Of a DNA stretch of 64,000 nt, positions 36,262-47,412 are shown one piece after another. The stretch comes from Isoetes taiwanensis (Eukaryota > Streptophyta > Lycopodiopsida > Isoetales > Isoetaceae): NCBI GenBank assembly GCA_021234155.1, contig JAJEKV010000098.1, positions 3,708,121 to 3,772,120 on the forward strand, written 5' to 3'. Position 1 is the stretch's first letter; the number at the start of each line of letters is the position of its first letter. The notes under the pieces were generated by a model that was given only the letters and a program-made list of their open reading frames with translations, was not told the DNA's origin and did not search any database. Position numbers and translations under genes: made by a program.

Positions 36262-36712
36262 TATAGCAAATAACGGGGGTTCCGTGAGGGATTTGATATG
36301 GATATAAAAATAACAATTCCTGAAACCATAGACCATATATCCCTAAAACAATCGAATAAGTTATTATAAAAAAACTTAGATTCAAGATAAAAAAAAAATA
36401 ATTGCATTAGCTCGTTGGGTATATTGGTTAAAGTAGTTTTAGTTAGGACATTGAATTATTTTGGTAGAGGTTCGAGCTCCGTATTTTATATTCTAAAACC
36501 TTAGGGCAAAGTCATTATAGAGGTTCGATATTCCCTCAAAACCTTAGGGCTTAAATCGTATTTCATATTTCAAAATCATAGGCCTCCAATCATAAATGAC
36601 TATAAAAGCAAAGCGAGGTGCCGGGGACTCCAACATCCGACACCGGGTCGTAGGATCGACAAACCGAATATAGTCCAGGTGCACCTCGTTTAGAATATAT
36701 AGCATTGGAAAA
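36262..36712 (+). mobile_element. SINE-like repeat unit B, uninterrupted
   Basis: This is the intact counterpart of unit A. Inside are a Pol III-type A box remnant TAGCTCGTTGGG (36,399) followed by TTGGTTAAAG, and a B box GAGGTTCGAGCTCC (about 36,467-36,480). After it come AAAACCTTAGGG repeats, the site into which LINE-A inserted in unit A, and GTGCACCTCGTTTAGAAT at the end. tRNA-like A and B boxes about 70 bp apart are the hallmark of plant SINEs. Confidence 0.6.
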
Positions 36713-36748
36713 TAAAGAGAATGCCTTTCTTCCTCTGCAGTCAAACCT

Positions 36749-37318
36749 TCAACAAAAGTGCCAGTGTTGTAAATGCATTCCATATTGATCTCCATGGAAA
36801 TAGGCTGGGGTCCCCAACAAACTATGCCAACCATGGGAAAACCACCGATATAAACCATTGCATATTGCAAATGTCCAAAGTTTACGTGACATATCCCAAT
36901 GAAGCAAATAGAATATTTCTTTAATTCGTCTCTCTAGCTCCATTTTCTCAAAATGGCTAACTCTATATGGATTTCGATTAGGAGGTTTAACATGAGGTGC
37001 AGGATAAATTGCATGATCTTCTGGATGAAAAGGGAGAAGATCCAGAATTTTTTCATCCTTAAACAAAGTATCAAATTCTCTAAGAAAATGACTGAGGTCT
37101 GGAGGAACATCGGAAGGAGGGCCTGATACTCTCAAGTAGATAAAGTATGCGTCAAGAGCACTTTCTATTAAACTTTTAGCTTTAGCATAAGACAACAGTG
37201 GTCTCTCTTCTAGCGGGTGTCTTATTTTTTTGTTCTTTGCACTTTGTTTTGCCCTGTTTGAGTTAATCACCATAGATGTCGTGTGATTAATTGGGAAAAG
37301 ACAAAAATTCTTCAACAT
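36749..37318 (-). pseudogene. Ty3/gypsy pol fragment (start of reverse transcriptase)
   Basis: A 189-residue minus-strand frame contains the linker and entry to a gypsy RT: FLREFDTLFKDE, LPFHPEDHAIYPAP, VKPPNRNPYRVSHFEKM and ELERRIKE (residues about 85-135). This corresponds to the conserved DHAI..PG.KPP.R.PYR.S..E..EL.R.I.E segment. The expected GxIRPS..P and catalytic blocks do not follow; the sequence after residue 140 is unrelated or out of frame. The N-terminal half (about residues 1-70) is not recognised. It is a fragment bounded by the SINE-like unit on one side and the hAT MITE on the other. Confidence 0.78.
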
Positions 37319-37502
37319 CTATTGGATAAAGCTTCAATAGCTTCAGAAATCCATGAAGTGCGCACTTACGTGTTTAGGAATGTAGGATGGGCGTATGTAT
37401 AGTACCAAACACGCTATCTCCAATGTCGAAAATAGTGGGGTTGTAAGGGGAATTTATATCTTGTTGCAGTGGTTGAAAAACACATATTCAATAGTTGGAA
37501 AG

Positions 37503-37510
37503 GATTTAAG
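37503..37510 (+). repeat. Left 8-bp target site duplication (hAT MITE)
   Basis: GATTTAAG precedes CAGTGTTG and is repeated exactly at 38,750-38,757 after CAACACTA. Confidence 0.88.
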
Positions 37511-38749
37511 CAGTGTTGTTTACATACCCATATTTTACGTTTACATACGTCCCATACCTTCATCATAGTACTATACATACTATACCTATAAGTTGATAGG
37601 TCAAATTGAGCTCTTGTTTTATTAATATAGTACTTAACGTATTAATACGTACAGTATGCATGATACATACTTTATTAAAAAAAAAGCATCCAAATGACAT
37701 TAGACCAATAGAATTGGTAAAATTATACATTAGAAAAAATAGATTATTATATATTATAGAATAGGAGTAAAAAACCAAAAAATGCATTAGGAGACTCTAG
37801 ACATTAGGAAAATTATGGAATTGTAGTTTAGGGAAAAAAAAAAAAAAACAACAATCTTCTTGCAAATAAAAACCGAAACCTCTGCGTTTTCCCCCTCTTT
37901 CTTCTTACCATGGCCGCCGAATCAGAATGGAGATGGAGATGCAGACCCACCTTTCTCCTTGTTTTGTCATGGAGGCAGACCTTCTCCTTAATACTTTAGC
38001 TCCAGGAAAGAAATGCGTAGGTCAGCGGCGGTTAATAGCTTCGGATGCAACAAATGAGCAACAACTACTTAAATTTATTTGACTGTGGGTGTAAATTGCA
38101 AACTAGAATATATAACTCTTAAATAGATATATTTTGGATTGAAAACTTTGAGAAATATATTCTGGTTCATTATTTAAAACTTGAAGTTCTTCTAGTTGTT
38201 ATTGCAACTATTTCAACTGCAATATAAAAAATAATAGTTCTAAAACATTACAGGAAGTACTTAACGTATTGTACATAAAGTACGTATTTTACGTATTTAA
38301 TAAGTATTTTATAATTCCAAAAAACATATTTAAAGTACTTTTTAAATGAGAGGTATGCGGGCGAAAGCATGCTAGGGTGTACCATCTAAAGTTCTTTTTA
38401 GGGAGTGCAAAACTACCCAGAAAAGTACCCAACACTGGGTACTGGGAACTTGCATTAATGTCTCAATAAACAATAAGTTTGAGAGTTTATTCATCCATTT
38501 TAGTCTCTAATAGTATTGTCATCCTCTAATACTATAGATTGATATGTTATTGACCTTCAAATCAAAATTTTTGGATTGATTTTAATAGAAAGAAAAAGTA
38601 GAAAGTACCAGTTTTAAAAGTACCCAGTGTAGGTACTTTTGAGGGTTCCAAAAGTGGTACACCGTAGCATGCTTTCACCCATGCATACGGTATTAATACA
38701 TTAAGTACGTATAAGACCCGTACCGTACTAAACATACCTGACAACACTA
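37511..38749. mobile_element. Non-autonomous hAT element (1.24 kb)
   Basis: Ends are CAGTGTTG on the left and CAACACTA on the right, an 8-bp inverted repeat with one mismatch at the outermost base, flanked by a perfect 8-bp duplication GATTTAAG. Subterminal TACGTA/GTACTTAACGTATT-type motifs occur at both sides (37,530-37,660; 38,255-38,330; 38,695-38,735). No transposase is encoded. The left end shares CAGTGTTG with the 16.7-kb hAT element, but the inner sequence differs, so it need not be mobilised by that family. A second inverted-repeat element is nested in it. Confidence 0.85.
38359..38680. mobile_element. Nested inverted-repeat element (322 bp)
   Basis: The left end reads GGGCGAAAGCATGCTAGGGT and the right end, on the minus strand, GGGTGAAAGCATGCTACGGT; both continue GTACCA, a 25-26 bp inverted repeat with two mismatches. 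Inside, GTACCCA..ACTGGGTAC words repeat on both sides. ATGC flanks both ends, and outside it GTATGC/GCATAC pairs may extend the inverted repeat. The superfamily is uncertain. Confidence 0.65.
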
Positions 38750-38757
38750 GATTTAAG

Positions 38758-39958
38758 TGTTTAAGTAAGAGAGAATTATGAGCAAAAAGGGAGTCAAAAG
38801 AGAGAGAATGAAACATTATATTATAGTTGTTGTATTGGTTGTGTGCGCAAGAGTATGTGCATATGAATGTAGGGTTGAACCATAAGAATCTACAGGATGT
38901 GCAATATATATTTAGGACCGTAGGATGGGCATATTTGTACATTGTAACCAAGGCGCGTCTCGTCCTAGTCTCATTTCCAATATCTAATATCTTAAATGTT
39001 TTCGTGTGGTGCAAAATGTAAATTTCAAGGTAAGATTTTCATATAATTTTGCAATTGTATTTTGTGTGATGTACAATTTAGTATTTCTAAAGTGCGCATA
39101 TAGAGGCAGTGATTTCCATGTTATAGGCCAATGGTGAGCACCCCATAAGTGTTTTTTTCATGTACAATTTGTGCACCTGTGTTGGTGGCATGTCATTACA
39201 AGAGAACACTAGAACGCGTGCAGCGTGATGCCGCATTAATCGCGACATGTGCAATGTGTTAAGGCTCTTAGTATGTGCAAGAGAATGTTATCAACAGAAT
39301 CATTTATGTGACTGGTAGCATATATAGAATGAAGGTGCTAATTGCATCGGAGCATGTGGATGTTCATGCTCAAGTGGGTGTAGTTGTAAATGATATCGCA
39401 TGTAATGGTGGCCATGCATGAGATAAAAGCATTGTGTAGATAACATTTTTAGTACTTGTGGATTATATTGAAACACAATGTGCAAATGATCTTTTTGATT
39501 GGTAGTAAACATGAAGCCAAAGTAAACAAAATAGAACACCTACTTTGGTATAGTTTGTAAAACAAATTACTAAAGTAAATATTCGTCTCATATGTACATC
39601 AAATAGTGTGGACGTGGGAATGAATAGATCAGATACTTGGGTACACTAAGTACATGTGCCCGGCTCGGCCGGACATTTGTCGTAGATGTAACAAAATTTG
39701 TAGGTAGAATAAAAAGTTGTAAATGTAAATGTATCCGTAGGTGTAACGGAGGGCCAAGAGCAAAGTGCTTAGGGATGCCGGGCATTAGACATAATGCGTG
39801 GAATGGATAGGAATAATGGAATGCATAGTTTCGAATAGACGGATGTGATAGTTCAAGGTTTTGTTGAGGACTGAGAATCCAATGCATAGTCAAAACAATT
39901 GCAAGTGAAGTGTAGTAGAAATTTTGGATATTCTGTATGTATGAAAATATGGGAGAAA
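38758..39958. other. No recognisable gene
   Basis: AT-rich sequence; open frames at 38,562-39,014, 39,300-39,539 and 39,588-40,061 (all minus) have no motif. The last runs into the foldback element, which explains its similarity to a frame at 23,389. Confidence 0.45.
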
Positions 39959-40077
39959 TGTATAAGGGAATGGAGGTTGGGACTCCATTCCCAGTTTTAA
40001 GGTGTTGGGTTCTTAGGACCGGTGTTAAAGGGAGGTCACCTAACCATGAATGGAGGACCAACCTCCATTCCCCTACA
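39959..40077 (-). mobile_element. 119-bp foldback element, copy 2
   Basis: On the minus strand it begins TGTAGGGGAATGGAGG and ends CCAACCTCCATTCCC followed by TTATACA. It carries the same palindromic ends as the copy at 23,373 and the same flank on its minus-strand left side (CTATTTCTATTT). The interior is largely different apart from a GGTGACC word. Confidence 0.6.
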
Positions 40078-40198
40078 AAATAGAAATAGGGGAGCTATTT
40101 TTTTTTTTTTCTTCCCAAAGAGATCCCATCGCCAATCGTGTTTTACCCCGCGAAGATCTTCGTAACACCAAAGAACAAATCTCTGGTTTTAGAACAGA

Positions 40199-40290
40199 GT
40201 CTTACCTGCAAAGATCCAGTATTTTTTTAGATACAGAGTTTTCATTTAGAGTTTTAGAAAGGACATAGTTTTACCTGCAAGATCCACAAC
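40199..40290 (-). repeat. Short repeats GGATCTTGCAGGTAA
   Basis: On the minus strand GGATCTTGCAGGTAAAACT (near 40,280) and GGATCTTTGCAGGTAAGACT (near 40,210) recur 70 bp apart. Both contain CAGGTAAG-like splice-donor words. They adjoin the foldback element and may be part of its parent repeat. Confidence 0.45.
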
Positions 40291-40299
40291 AGATGACCG

Positions 40300-43029
40300 G
40301 CAAGAGACATGCTACAGCAGTGAAGTTGAGAGCAATACGGGTAAACTCAAGTTTCCAGATGACCCCATCTGGCCGTCGGATTTCTAGCTTACTTTAGCGC
40401 CAGTTGGATCAAATGAAGAAAATCGGCATTATGAGCCTCTGTTGTGAAGCCCGAGCTTGAAGAGAAATTTCTATGAACAAATCCAGCTGCTTGGTTCAAT
40501 GACACAACGCTTCCGTTCAGTGCCATTGCTCTAAGTAAAAGACTCAAAACACATAAATCTCTCTGAACTCAAGACCTGCAAAATAAAACAACAGTATTAA
40601 TAACCCTAATATAATGAACAAATTTTCGACCAATAAATAGAAGCGGTGTAATCTTTGTGATGCAGTGCCTATGATAGGTCTCTGATAGTAGTTTTTTTAT
40701 CTTATTCAATGGCCCCGCATGCATAGTCAGAAAAGAGCATATCCAGGTCATTGTCACCATGTTTTAGTGATACTGCGATTGTATAATGCATTTGCCCAAC
40801 ATAACTCAATTAGGTTCGTTGACTTCCCAAAGAACCATTGTGAATGGGCAACTCAGTAAATCCTGCTTGTGACTAAACAGAATGTCCATTCAATAAATTA
40901 AAACTAATCTAAGGTTAGTTCAGTAAGTGCACATTCAATGCCTGCTGAGTTGACATCGGACAATGAGTTGCTGCATCCACATATACTTAAGGGATAAGTC
41001 TCTACAACCTCAAGAGTCAGGGTTGGCCTACAACCAGCAACAAATAGTTAAATTGCCCATAACAACATAATTATGCCACCAAACTAAGCATTCACCCATC
41101 TCTATATCAAACAGAAATACGGAACATCCAAAAAATAGAAGAGAATAAGATTACTTCAGTCCACCTAGCCACAAAAACGATCAAAAGAAGATTTGTATGC
41201 AATGCAAAAAAAGTTCATTGCAAAATAGAAGATAATCTATGAAGTAGTCTATGAAGTAGTCCTGCTTGCTAAGCTGCATGCATCGAATTACTTTTGACAT
41301 TTGCTGCATTGATAAAATGTGCTAAAGAACAAAACATTACTTGCTGCCATGCTGTTCACAGCAAGTACTTTAGAACATTGTATAAGCAATTTTAAAGCCC
41401 ATAGCCTGCAAAATTGCAAAACAGAGAATAAGAGTAGTAAGCTTCATAGATTTCATGTGTTTGCTTATGCGTATAGCATATTTGATGAGTAAATTTTGAA
41501 TTGCAAAGGAAAGTGTATAAGGAAAAGTGTACATCAGATAAATGAAGGCAATACAAAATATCTAATACAACATTTTGTAGACCCTATGAGTCTATGGTGG
41601 AAGTTATTGTAATTGAAAAAAACCTTTAGTTTACTTGCAAATCATGCCTTAAGATAGTGCAAATTGTATGGAGGATGACCTCTTAAACAAAATGGATGAC
41701 AGATTCCAAAATGCTGCCCTTGAGGCACTCAAATAGATTAGACATAGTACTAAAGGTGCAATTTATGCGCTGCAAAGGTAACTTCTGATCCTAAACTAAA
41801 GCATTGGTGTTGATGCTGTTAGGATGTTAATTCAAGTCCTATTAGTACAGAATCACCACTTTCAGCCTGAGGCTGTATATAGGCTTGCATGAAGATCTGA
41901 TGAAATCTAGCATAAAAAATGAGTCTTTACCTGACAACTACAGATGCAAAAAGAGAAAGTACCTTTTGTAGATGTCAATTGCAAAAGACCAAAAGGCACT
42001 GTTAAAAAAACATGAGTGTACCTTCAAAAAAAAATGTACCTTCAAAAAAAAAAAAGAGGGGAAGAACGAAAACACTGGATATTTCATAAAATAGCTCTTA
42101 CATTCTTAGTTCCAGCATAAAAAGACAAAAACATGATATCCTAGAAACTTCTAGTCATCCAAGCAACCAAAACAAATAAGAAAAGGCCAAATGTACTGCA
42201 ACGCGTCTATGTGGTTGTATCTGTTAGAAACAAACCACATTCTAGAAGCATATATAGCAGCATGTTGTGATTCTGCTGATTCTGCAAGCCTTTCTTCGGG
42301 ATGTTAATAACATAACTGTTAGGAATTGAGCAATAGTATGCAAATACCTGAAGCTATTGGAATCCAAGGAATTACTTCCATCCTATTTTAGATCTGTACA
42401 TATCATAAAGAAAAAGGCTATTGCATGCCCCAATCTGCCACAGAGACTTATCTTTTTAGCTCAAGGATCTTTAACACCTTGAATTCTGGCAACAAAAGCA
42501 CAACAAAGAGAGATTGGCAAATGCTAGAATTAACATCTCATTCAACAGAGTAAGAATAAAATATCTTAAAACAAAAATCAAGAAACCGTTTACCCAAAAC
42601 TTTGACATGTAATGGCAGGAAGAATTTTGCAGTGGCACTCATAAACAATGTTATCGCACATTTTCTACTCATAAACGTTGTCATTCTTGCGAGGTGGCTT
42701 TTAACAAAAAGAATCCAAAAAATGTGTCATGTAATACTTGAGAGAACTGTGTGGACTGAACCTTCATTATTACCTGCAACTGAATAATCGTTGTACAACC
42801 ATGTAAAAAGGCCATGGCTCTATATGGCAAGCTAAATGTTGATCTCTGCATATATGCCTGCAAAAACAAATAATACACACAAATGCTATTCAAAAGCCTG
42901 ATACATTCAAATGCTATCCAAAATAGAATTAGCATGCTATCAACCGGTAAAGCTTGAAAACCTTCTGAAGATCACCACAAACAGCAGCGTACACCAAAGA
43001 ATATATATAATAGACTTGATTTAAAGGGA
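40300..43029. other. AT-rich region, intron-like; exon-like islands on the minus strand
   Basis: No long open frame. On the minus strand several T-rich TTTTGCAG acceptor-like words precede short open stretches: 42,857 down to about 42,775 (AYMQRSTFSLPYRAM and following, then donor CAG-GTAATA), about 41,405 down to 41,350, and about 40,577 down to 40,390 (MALNGSVVSLNQAAG and following). They could be further exons of the gene at 43.0-44.4 kb or of a decayed gene. Poly(A)-rich CCTTCAAAAAAA words repeat near 42,020-42,055. Confidence 0.3.
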
Positions 43030-44359
43030 TCAAAGGTCGGCTATAGCAGAAAACTCTGGTAGTGATTCTTGGAAGACCTCAGATGAGCTTCTAAGCAGGT
43101 GCTGTAAAATCGCAAGGATTAAAGGAACTAAAATTAGGTTCTGCAATATCGAAAGACAGTTCAAACAAAAACAGTCCAAATGAAACATTTCAAATGCTTA
43201 GATTTCATTCGGGTCACATCTAGTGTCGCTGGTCAGAGATATTATGTCGGGACGTGTAAAGAATTCAGGCTACGACCTTTTTATCCTAGGCAAAATTTGT
43301 CGCGGGACTTTACAAAAACCTAAAATATAGATGGGTAAAAAGGAGCATACCTAAATGCCATGGCAACTCTGCCCCAGCCCAATTCTACTTTCAAAGATTT
43401 TCCTCAAGTTCTTCAAATGCATAAAAAAAAAACTTTGCTTCTAAATCAAATAAGGAAATAAACAAACCGGAAGCATGCTAGATAAGCTACCTGATGTTGA
43501 ATGAAGCTAGAGGCCTCTGAAATCTTATTTACGCAGATAAAGAAGTTAGTGGCTGAAAAGGCTACTTGTAGTACTGCCTAAGGTGTCTGTGATTCGATTT
43601 GCTTCTGCCATTAAAAAGACCCACAAAAATGAATCGAAACGCTAATAAACGTTATCCTTATATCTGCTATCAACAAATGGTGCTGTTTCTAATCTTACCT
43701 TTAGGTAACCAGAAAAGAGTCGATTTGAGTTCCTGCACCACCAAGCAATCTATGTTAAATGCAGATGAGCCATACAAATTTCTAGAGGATGACTTGTCAT
43801 TTCTAGAGGAATATGATAGATATTAGATGATGACTTGTCATTTTCAGGTTTGAAAAAGATTAGGCTCTTGTAATCACTCTGTGCCAAGTAGTTCATTTGA
43901 ACTACAATAAAACGCTCCAGCTCTCATTCAATCTGGCCATGAAAGAGTTTTATATATGAAGAAGAAAGAAATTTAGGTATAATGCAAAGTTCGTTTAGCA
44001 TCTTACCAATGTGCTTGTCTAAATCCCGCCCCATGTAAGCATGACTTTCATCCACTGCAAGTATTGGAGTCTTTTTAAGCGAAAAGACCTTAGCGAAGAT
44101 ATATGAAAATGGTAGAACACGCTTGAGGTTTACTAAATACCGGTTTTGAAATCGGCCCTTGTCCAACGAAATCCTGCCCAGTTGTCCAAAAGAGATCTTA
44201 GAAGCCTTGGTCCCGGTAGAAGCGAGCCCTGTAAAAGAATTAAGGTTTGTTAGTTTGCAGTTCATGCTATCATGGTTTTGCCATACCTGATACAAACCAA
44301 GGCAACCAACCCAGCTCAAGCTTGAGCGCCAAAAAATCGTGAGAGAACTTGAGTGCCAT
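43030..44359 (-). CDS. Possible four-exon gene, unknown function (about 142 residues)
   Basis: I do not recognise the product. Four segments join with GT-AG signals and consistent phase. Exon 1 (44,287-44,359) begins MALKFSHDFLALKLELGWL, donor GTATGG. Exon 2 (44,007-44,228) comes after a TTCTTTTACAG acceptor and includes ISFGQLGRISLDKG and LAVDESHAYMGRDLDKHIG, donor GTAAGA. Exon 3 (43,491-43,552) reads ATNFFICVNKISEASSFIQ, donor GTAGCT. Exon 4 (43,030-43,101) follows TTTTACAG and reads HLLRSSSEVFQESLPEFSA to a stop. Lengths 73, 222 and 62 nt give an unbroken phase through three junctions, which is unlikely by chance. No transmembrane run or known domain is obvious. More exons may follow at 42.8 kb. 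It could also be a gene fragment. Confidence 0.38.
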
Positions 44360-44539
44360 AAATCGTCGGCCCGGTTAAAAACCGCCATCAATCGTATCGC
44401 TTTCATCCCGCAAGGGGTTCGCAAGATGAAAAGGAACGCGTCTTGCGGGCGTAACATCTGGCGTTCCGGTAGCGGGTCCCAACCTCATCCCAAAATAAAA
44501 AAGAAGATGGGTTTATTGCCATTTTTTTTTGTCACGTTG

Positions 44540-45215
44540 TAGACTACTGCAAATTCTAGAGAACTGACAAAACATGCTATAAATATATCAAAAAAAGTGA
44601 CGATACATCGTCAATTTTTTGTCAATTTTTGGCAATTGTTTGGCACTTTTATTAGCAAATTTTTTACACATATTTTTTTAATCATATTTTAAATTTTTTT
44701 GTCACTTCTTTTGGCAATTCTTTAGCATCTATTTTGTTATACTTTATGTTATTTTTGATAATTTATTATCATTTCTTTTGTGTTATATTCTTATCATTTT
44801 TGTCATTTGTTTGGCAATTTTTTTGGCCGCCTATTTGTTAATTTTTGTGACAATTTTTTGGCACTTATTTTGTCATAGTTTATATCCTTTTTGTCACTTT
44901 TCTTAGCTATTCTTTGACACCTGTTTTGTCAAATTTTAATCCTTTTTTTTTTTTTGACAATTCGATGCCCTCTATTTGAAGTTATTTTTGGCACTCTTTT
45001 ATCATAACATATTTTAGATCATGTTTTTCACTTTTTTGGAAAATTTTTGTCACATACTTGGTCATATTTGAAGCTATTTTTGGCTTTTTGTCATCGTTTG
45101 ACTACATTTATGCCATGTTTGTTGGCAATGCATAGTCATGTTTTGGTCATAATTAATTCAATTTTTGACGATTGTTATCAATCTCTTCTGTCAATTCACT
45201 ATGTTTGATTCAAAA
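44540..45215 (+). repeat. AT-rich degenerate repeat built on TTTTTGGCAATT
   Basis: About 670 bp composed of loosely repeating words such as TTTTTGTCA, TTTGGCAATT, TTTTGGCACTT and ATTTTGTCATA at 20-50 bp spacing. No coding content. Confidence 0.7.
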
Positions 45216-45249
45216 TACCTAAAATGAACAGTGTACATAAATATGGTTC

Positions 45250-45370
45250 TCTCTTCCCAACCGTAAGCACAAAAGATGCCACAGAGCACCGAGCACTGGG
45301 GCAATGTACTTACTCGAATAGGAGACTAACGATAAGAATCAACTCAAAGATACTGAATCCGGATGTGTTC
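45250..45370 (-). repeat. LINE 3'-end-related repeat, copy without tail
   Basis: It matches 46,340-46,450 across GTAAGCACAAAA.GATGCCACA, GAGCAC, ATGTACTTACTC, GATAAGAATCAA and AGATACTGAATCC.GATG. It lacks the poly(A) part seen at 46,264. It is a truncated or rearranged relative of the same retroposon family. Confidence 0.6.
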
Positions 45371-45983
45371 CATCATTTCTGATTACTATTTATTGTGTTC
45401 ACTATAATTGCTCCATTAATTATATGATATTTGATTGTTGGAAATATTCTTTTTGGATTTCCAAATTTTTTCGCAGTTCTGGGGGAGGTTTTTCTTTCTT
45501 TTCTTATTTTTAGATTTTTTTTTTTTTTGAGGGAGGGGGGAAAAATTGCATACTTTGTAATTGCATAATGTTTTGCATGATGCTTGTTTTAGAAGATTGA
45601 ATATCAACATGATAAGTTTTGCTAGTTTGATAGATATTTACACTTCGTTGCATTCTACAACATACATTCTCTCATGTTCTTTACTATTTTAATATTATTT
45701 CATACCTCATGACCCATTTTCCATATAGTTCCATTGCAACATTTTCTAAGTATAGAATTAGATTATATAGAACTACTCTTAGGTCCTAAGGAGCCAAAAA
45801 AATTTTGGACCCATGCACACCCCTAGGCCAAATTTTTTTTTCCCCCCCGTACCCGTTTCGTACATTCACACATATTTCGTACAACATTTATATTTATTCC
45901 ATACAGATTATGTAGCTTATTAATAATAATATATTAATACAAGTGTTTGTACTATGAAGGACTACATGAGGCCGACCCTGCAA

Positions 45984-46262
45984 TGTGGATGGTGGAAGAT
46001 GCCCTTAGATTTTTAAGATTCTACAAAGATTTCTCTAGATTCTCAAAGACTGTTCCAAGATGCTCATAAATTCCTCACGATTCTATGTAGATTCTCCTAG
46101 ATTCATTCAAAATTTGTAAAGGTTCCCCTAGATTCCCCTATATTCTCAAAGATTTTATGAAGACTCCCTTGGATCCCTCGAGATTCTCAAAGATTTTCAT
46201 GACATTCCCTAAGGTTCCCTTGAGATTCCCAAAGATAATCTCAAAATTCACCTAGATTCCCC
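45984..46262 (+). repeat. Diverged minisatellite (GATTCTCAAAGATT-like)
   Basis: Roughly a dozen imperfect units of 18-30 bp share AGATTC, TCAAAGA, TCCC(C/T)TAGATTC and related words. Period and order vary. Confidence 0.7.
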
Positions 46263-46263
46263 C

Positions 46264-46450
46264 CTTTTTTTTTTTGAAGGACGAAAGCCAAAAAGTTTAT
46301 TAATCAGATGAAAAGTACAAAATTTACATGTCTCATCTAACTGTGTAAGCACAAAAAGATGCCACAAGAGCACGAGCCTGGAGCACAATGTACTTACTCC
46401 AGAATATGAGACTAATGATAAGAATCAATTCGAAGATACTGAATCCAGAT
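46264..46450 (-). mobile_element. 5'-truncated retroposon 3' end with poly(A)
   Basis: On the minus strand it reads GCAGG-like CAGGCTCGTGCTCTTGTG, then TTAGATGAGA, TTTTGTACTT, CTGATTAATAAAC, CGTCCTTC and a run of A. The plus-strand element ending at 52,018 has the same 3' end in the same order. It is therefore a short copy of that family in opposite orientation. Confidence 0.72.
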
Positions 46451-46700
46451 GCGTTCCAATTTTATGCATAGATGGGTCACAATGAAAGAGATTAACTTAG
46501 ATGATATTTCAAGAATGGAGGTTGAGATAGTTGAGCTTTTGTGCATGCATGCTCAAAGTCCAATTGGACCTGAAGCATGCGAGGAGGTGTTGTATAGGTG
46601 GTTGAAGCAACCTGCCAAGCCAGCTGCAAGTAGAGTGGAAGGTGGTCTGAGTCCCCTCTTCATCTCTACCATCTATTCCCACTTGGAAGTGCTTGACGAT
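46449..46700 (+). other. Short open frame before the triplet repeat
   Basis: About 85 residues (MRSNFMHRWVTMKEINL..., ACEEVLYRWLKQPAK) precede the repeat-encoded polyisoleucine. It is not recognised, and a minus-strand frame covers the same stretch. Probably not a gene. Confidence 0.2.
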
Positions 46701-46710
46701 ATGCATGTCC

Positions 46711-46907
<197 letters not shown>

Positions 46908-47412
46908 AAAGTTAAAACAATAAAAAGGAAAAAAGTAATCAAGTAAAATACGAGATTTAATTGTAATAATATGAGCAAAAAGCGGATGTCCATCCCAAGC
47001 AATTGCTTGCAAAAAAAAAGGCCTAGAATACCATACAAGAAAAAAAGGCTTGAAATACCATACAAACAACTAATGTGAGATGCAGTTGGCAAATTTTGTT
47101 CATTTCTATTTTAGACCTTTCATTCGACATATTCAGGCTTTTCATTATAGGTTCTCAACATCTATAGAACCCAAATTTTGTCCATTTCAATTTTAGAGCC
47201 TTGAAGCTACGGGTCATATGTTATGCTTTCATTATTGTCCTTTGCACATGGAATGCTTTGAGCAGGAGATGCGATATTCCTTTTGGCGCAAGTAGTTTAG
47301 TCAGACTAAGTGCTCAATGCTCTTGCATCTTTCCTAAGAAGCACTTATATAAATAGAGCAGTATTCATTTGAATATATCACAAATAGAAAAGAGGCCGCC
47401 TGGGCCGCTTTT
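46908..47412. other. No recognisable gene
   Basis: AT-rich spacer between the triplet repeat and the LINE endonuclease remnant. The expected RT region of that LINE is not visible here. Confidence 0.4.

Larger units (their letters stand above)
32939..36262 (+). mobile_element. SINE-like repeat unit A, split by a LINE
   Basis: The unit begins near TAGCAAAATAAC, contains GGGATTTGATATGG, ATATATCCCTAAAACAAT, a tRNA-like segment (TAGCTCACTGGG as A-box remnant near 33,075, a degraded GATTCGAGCTCCC B box near 33,135) and AAAACCTTAGG words. It is interrupted at 33,244 and resumes at 36,119, finishing with GTGCACCTCGTTTAGAAT. Unit B directly follows. The unit is longer than a typical SINE; the tRNA-like part is internal. 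Confidence 0.6.

Noticed and set aside
36544-36870. 108-residue frame overlapping the end of the gypsy pol fragment
   Set aside because: Out of frame with the recognised RT entry, and it runs into the SINE-like unit; no RT motif is present.
30560-37318. Gypsy gag (31 kb) and gypsy pol (37 kb) as one element
   Set aside because: Both are on the minus strand, but gag lies downstream of pol in that orientation, so they are separate remnants.
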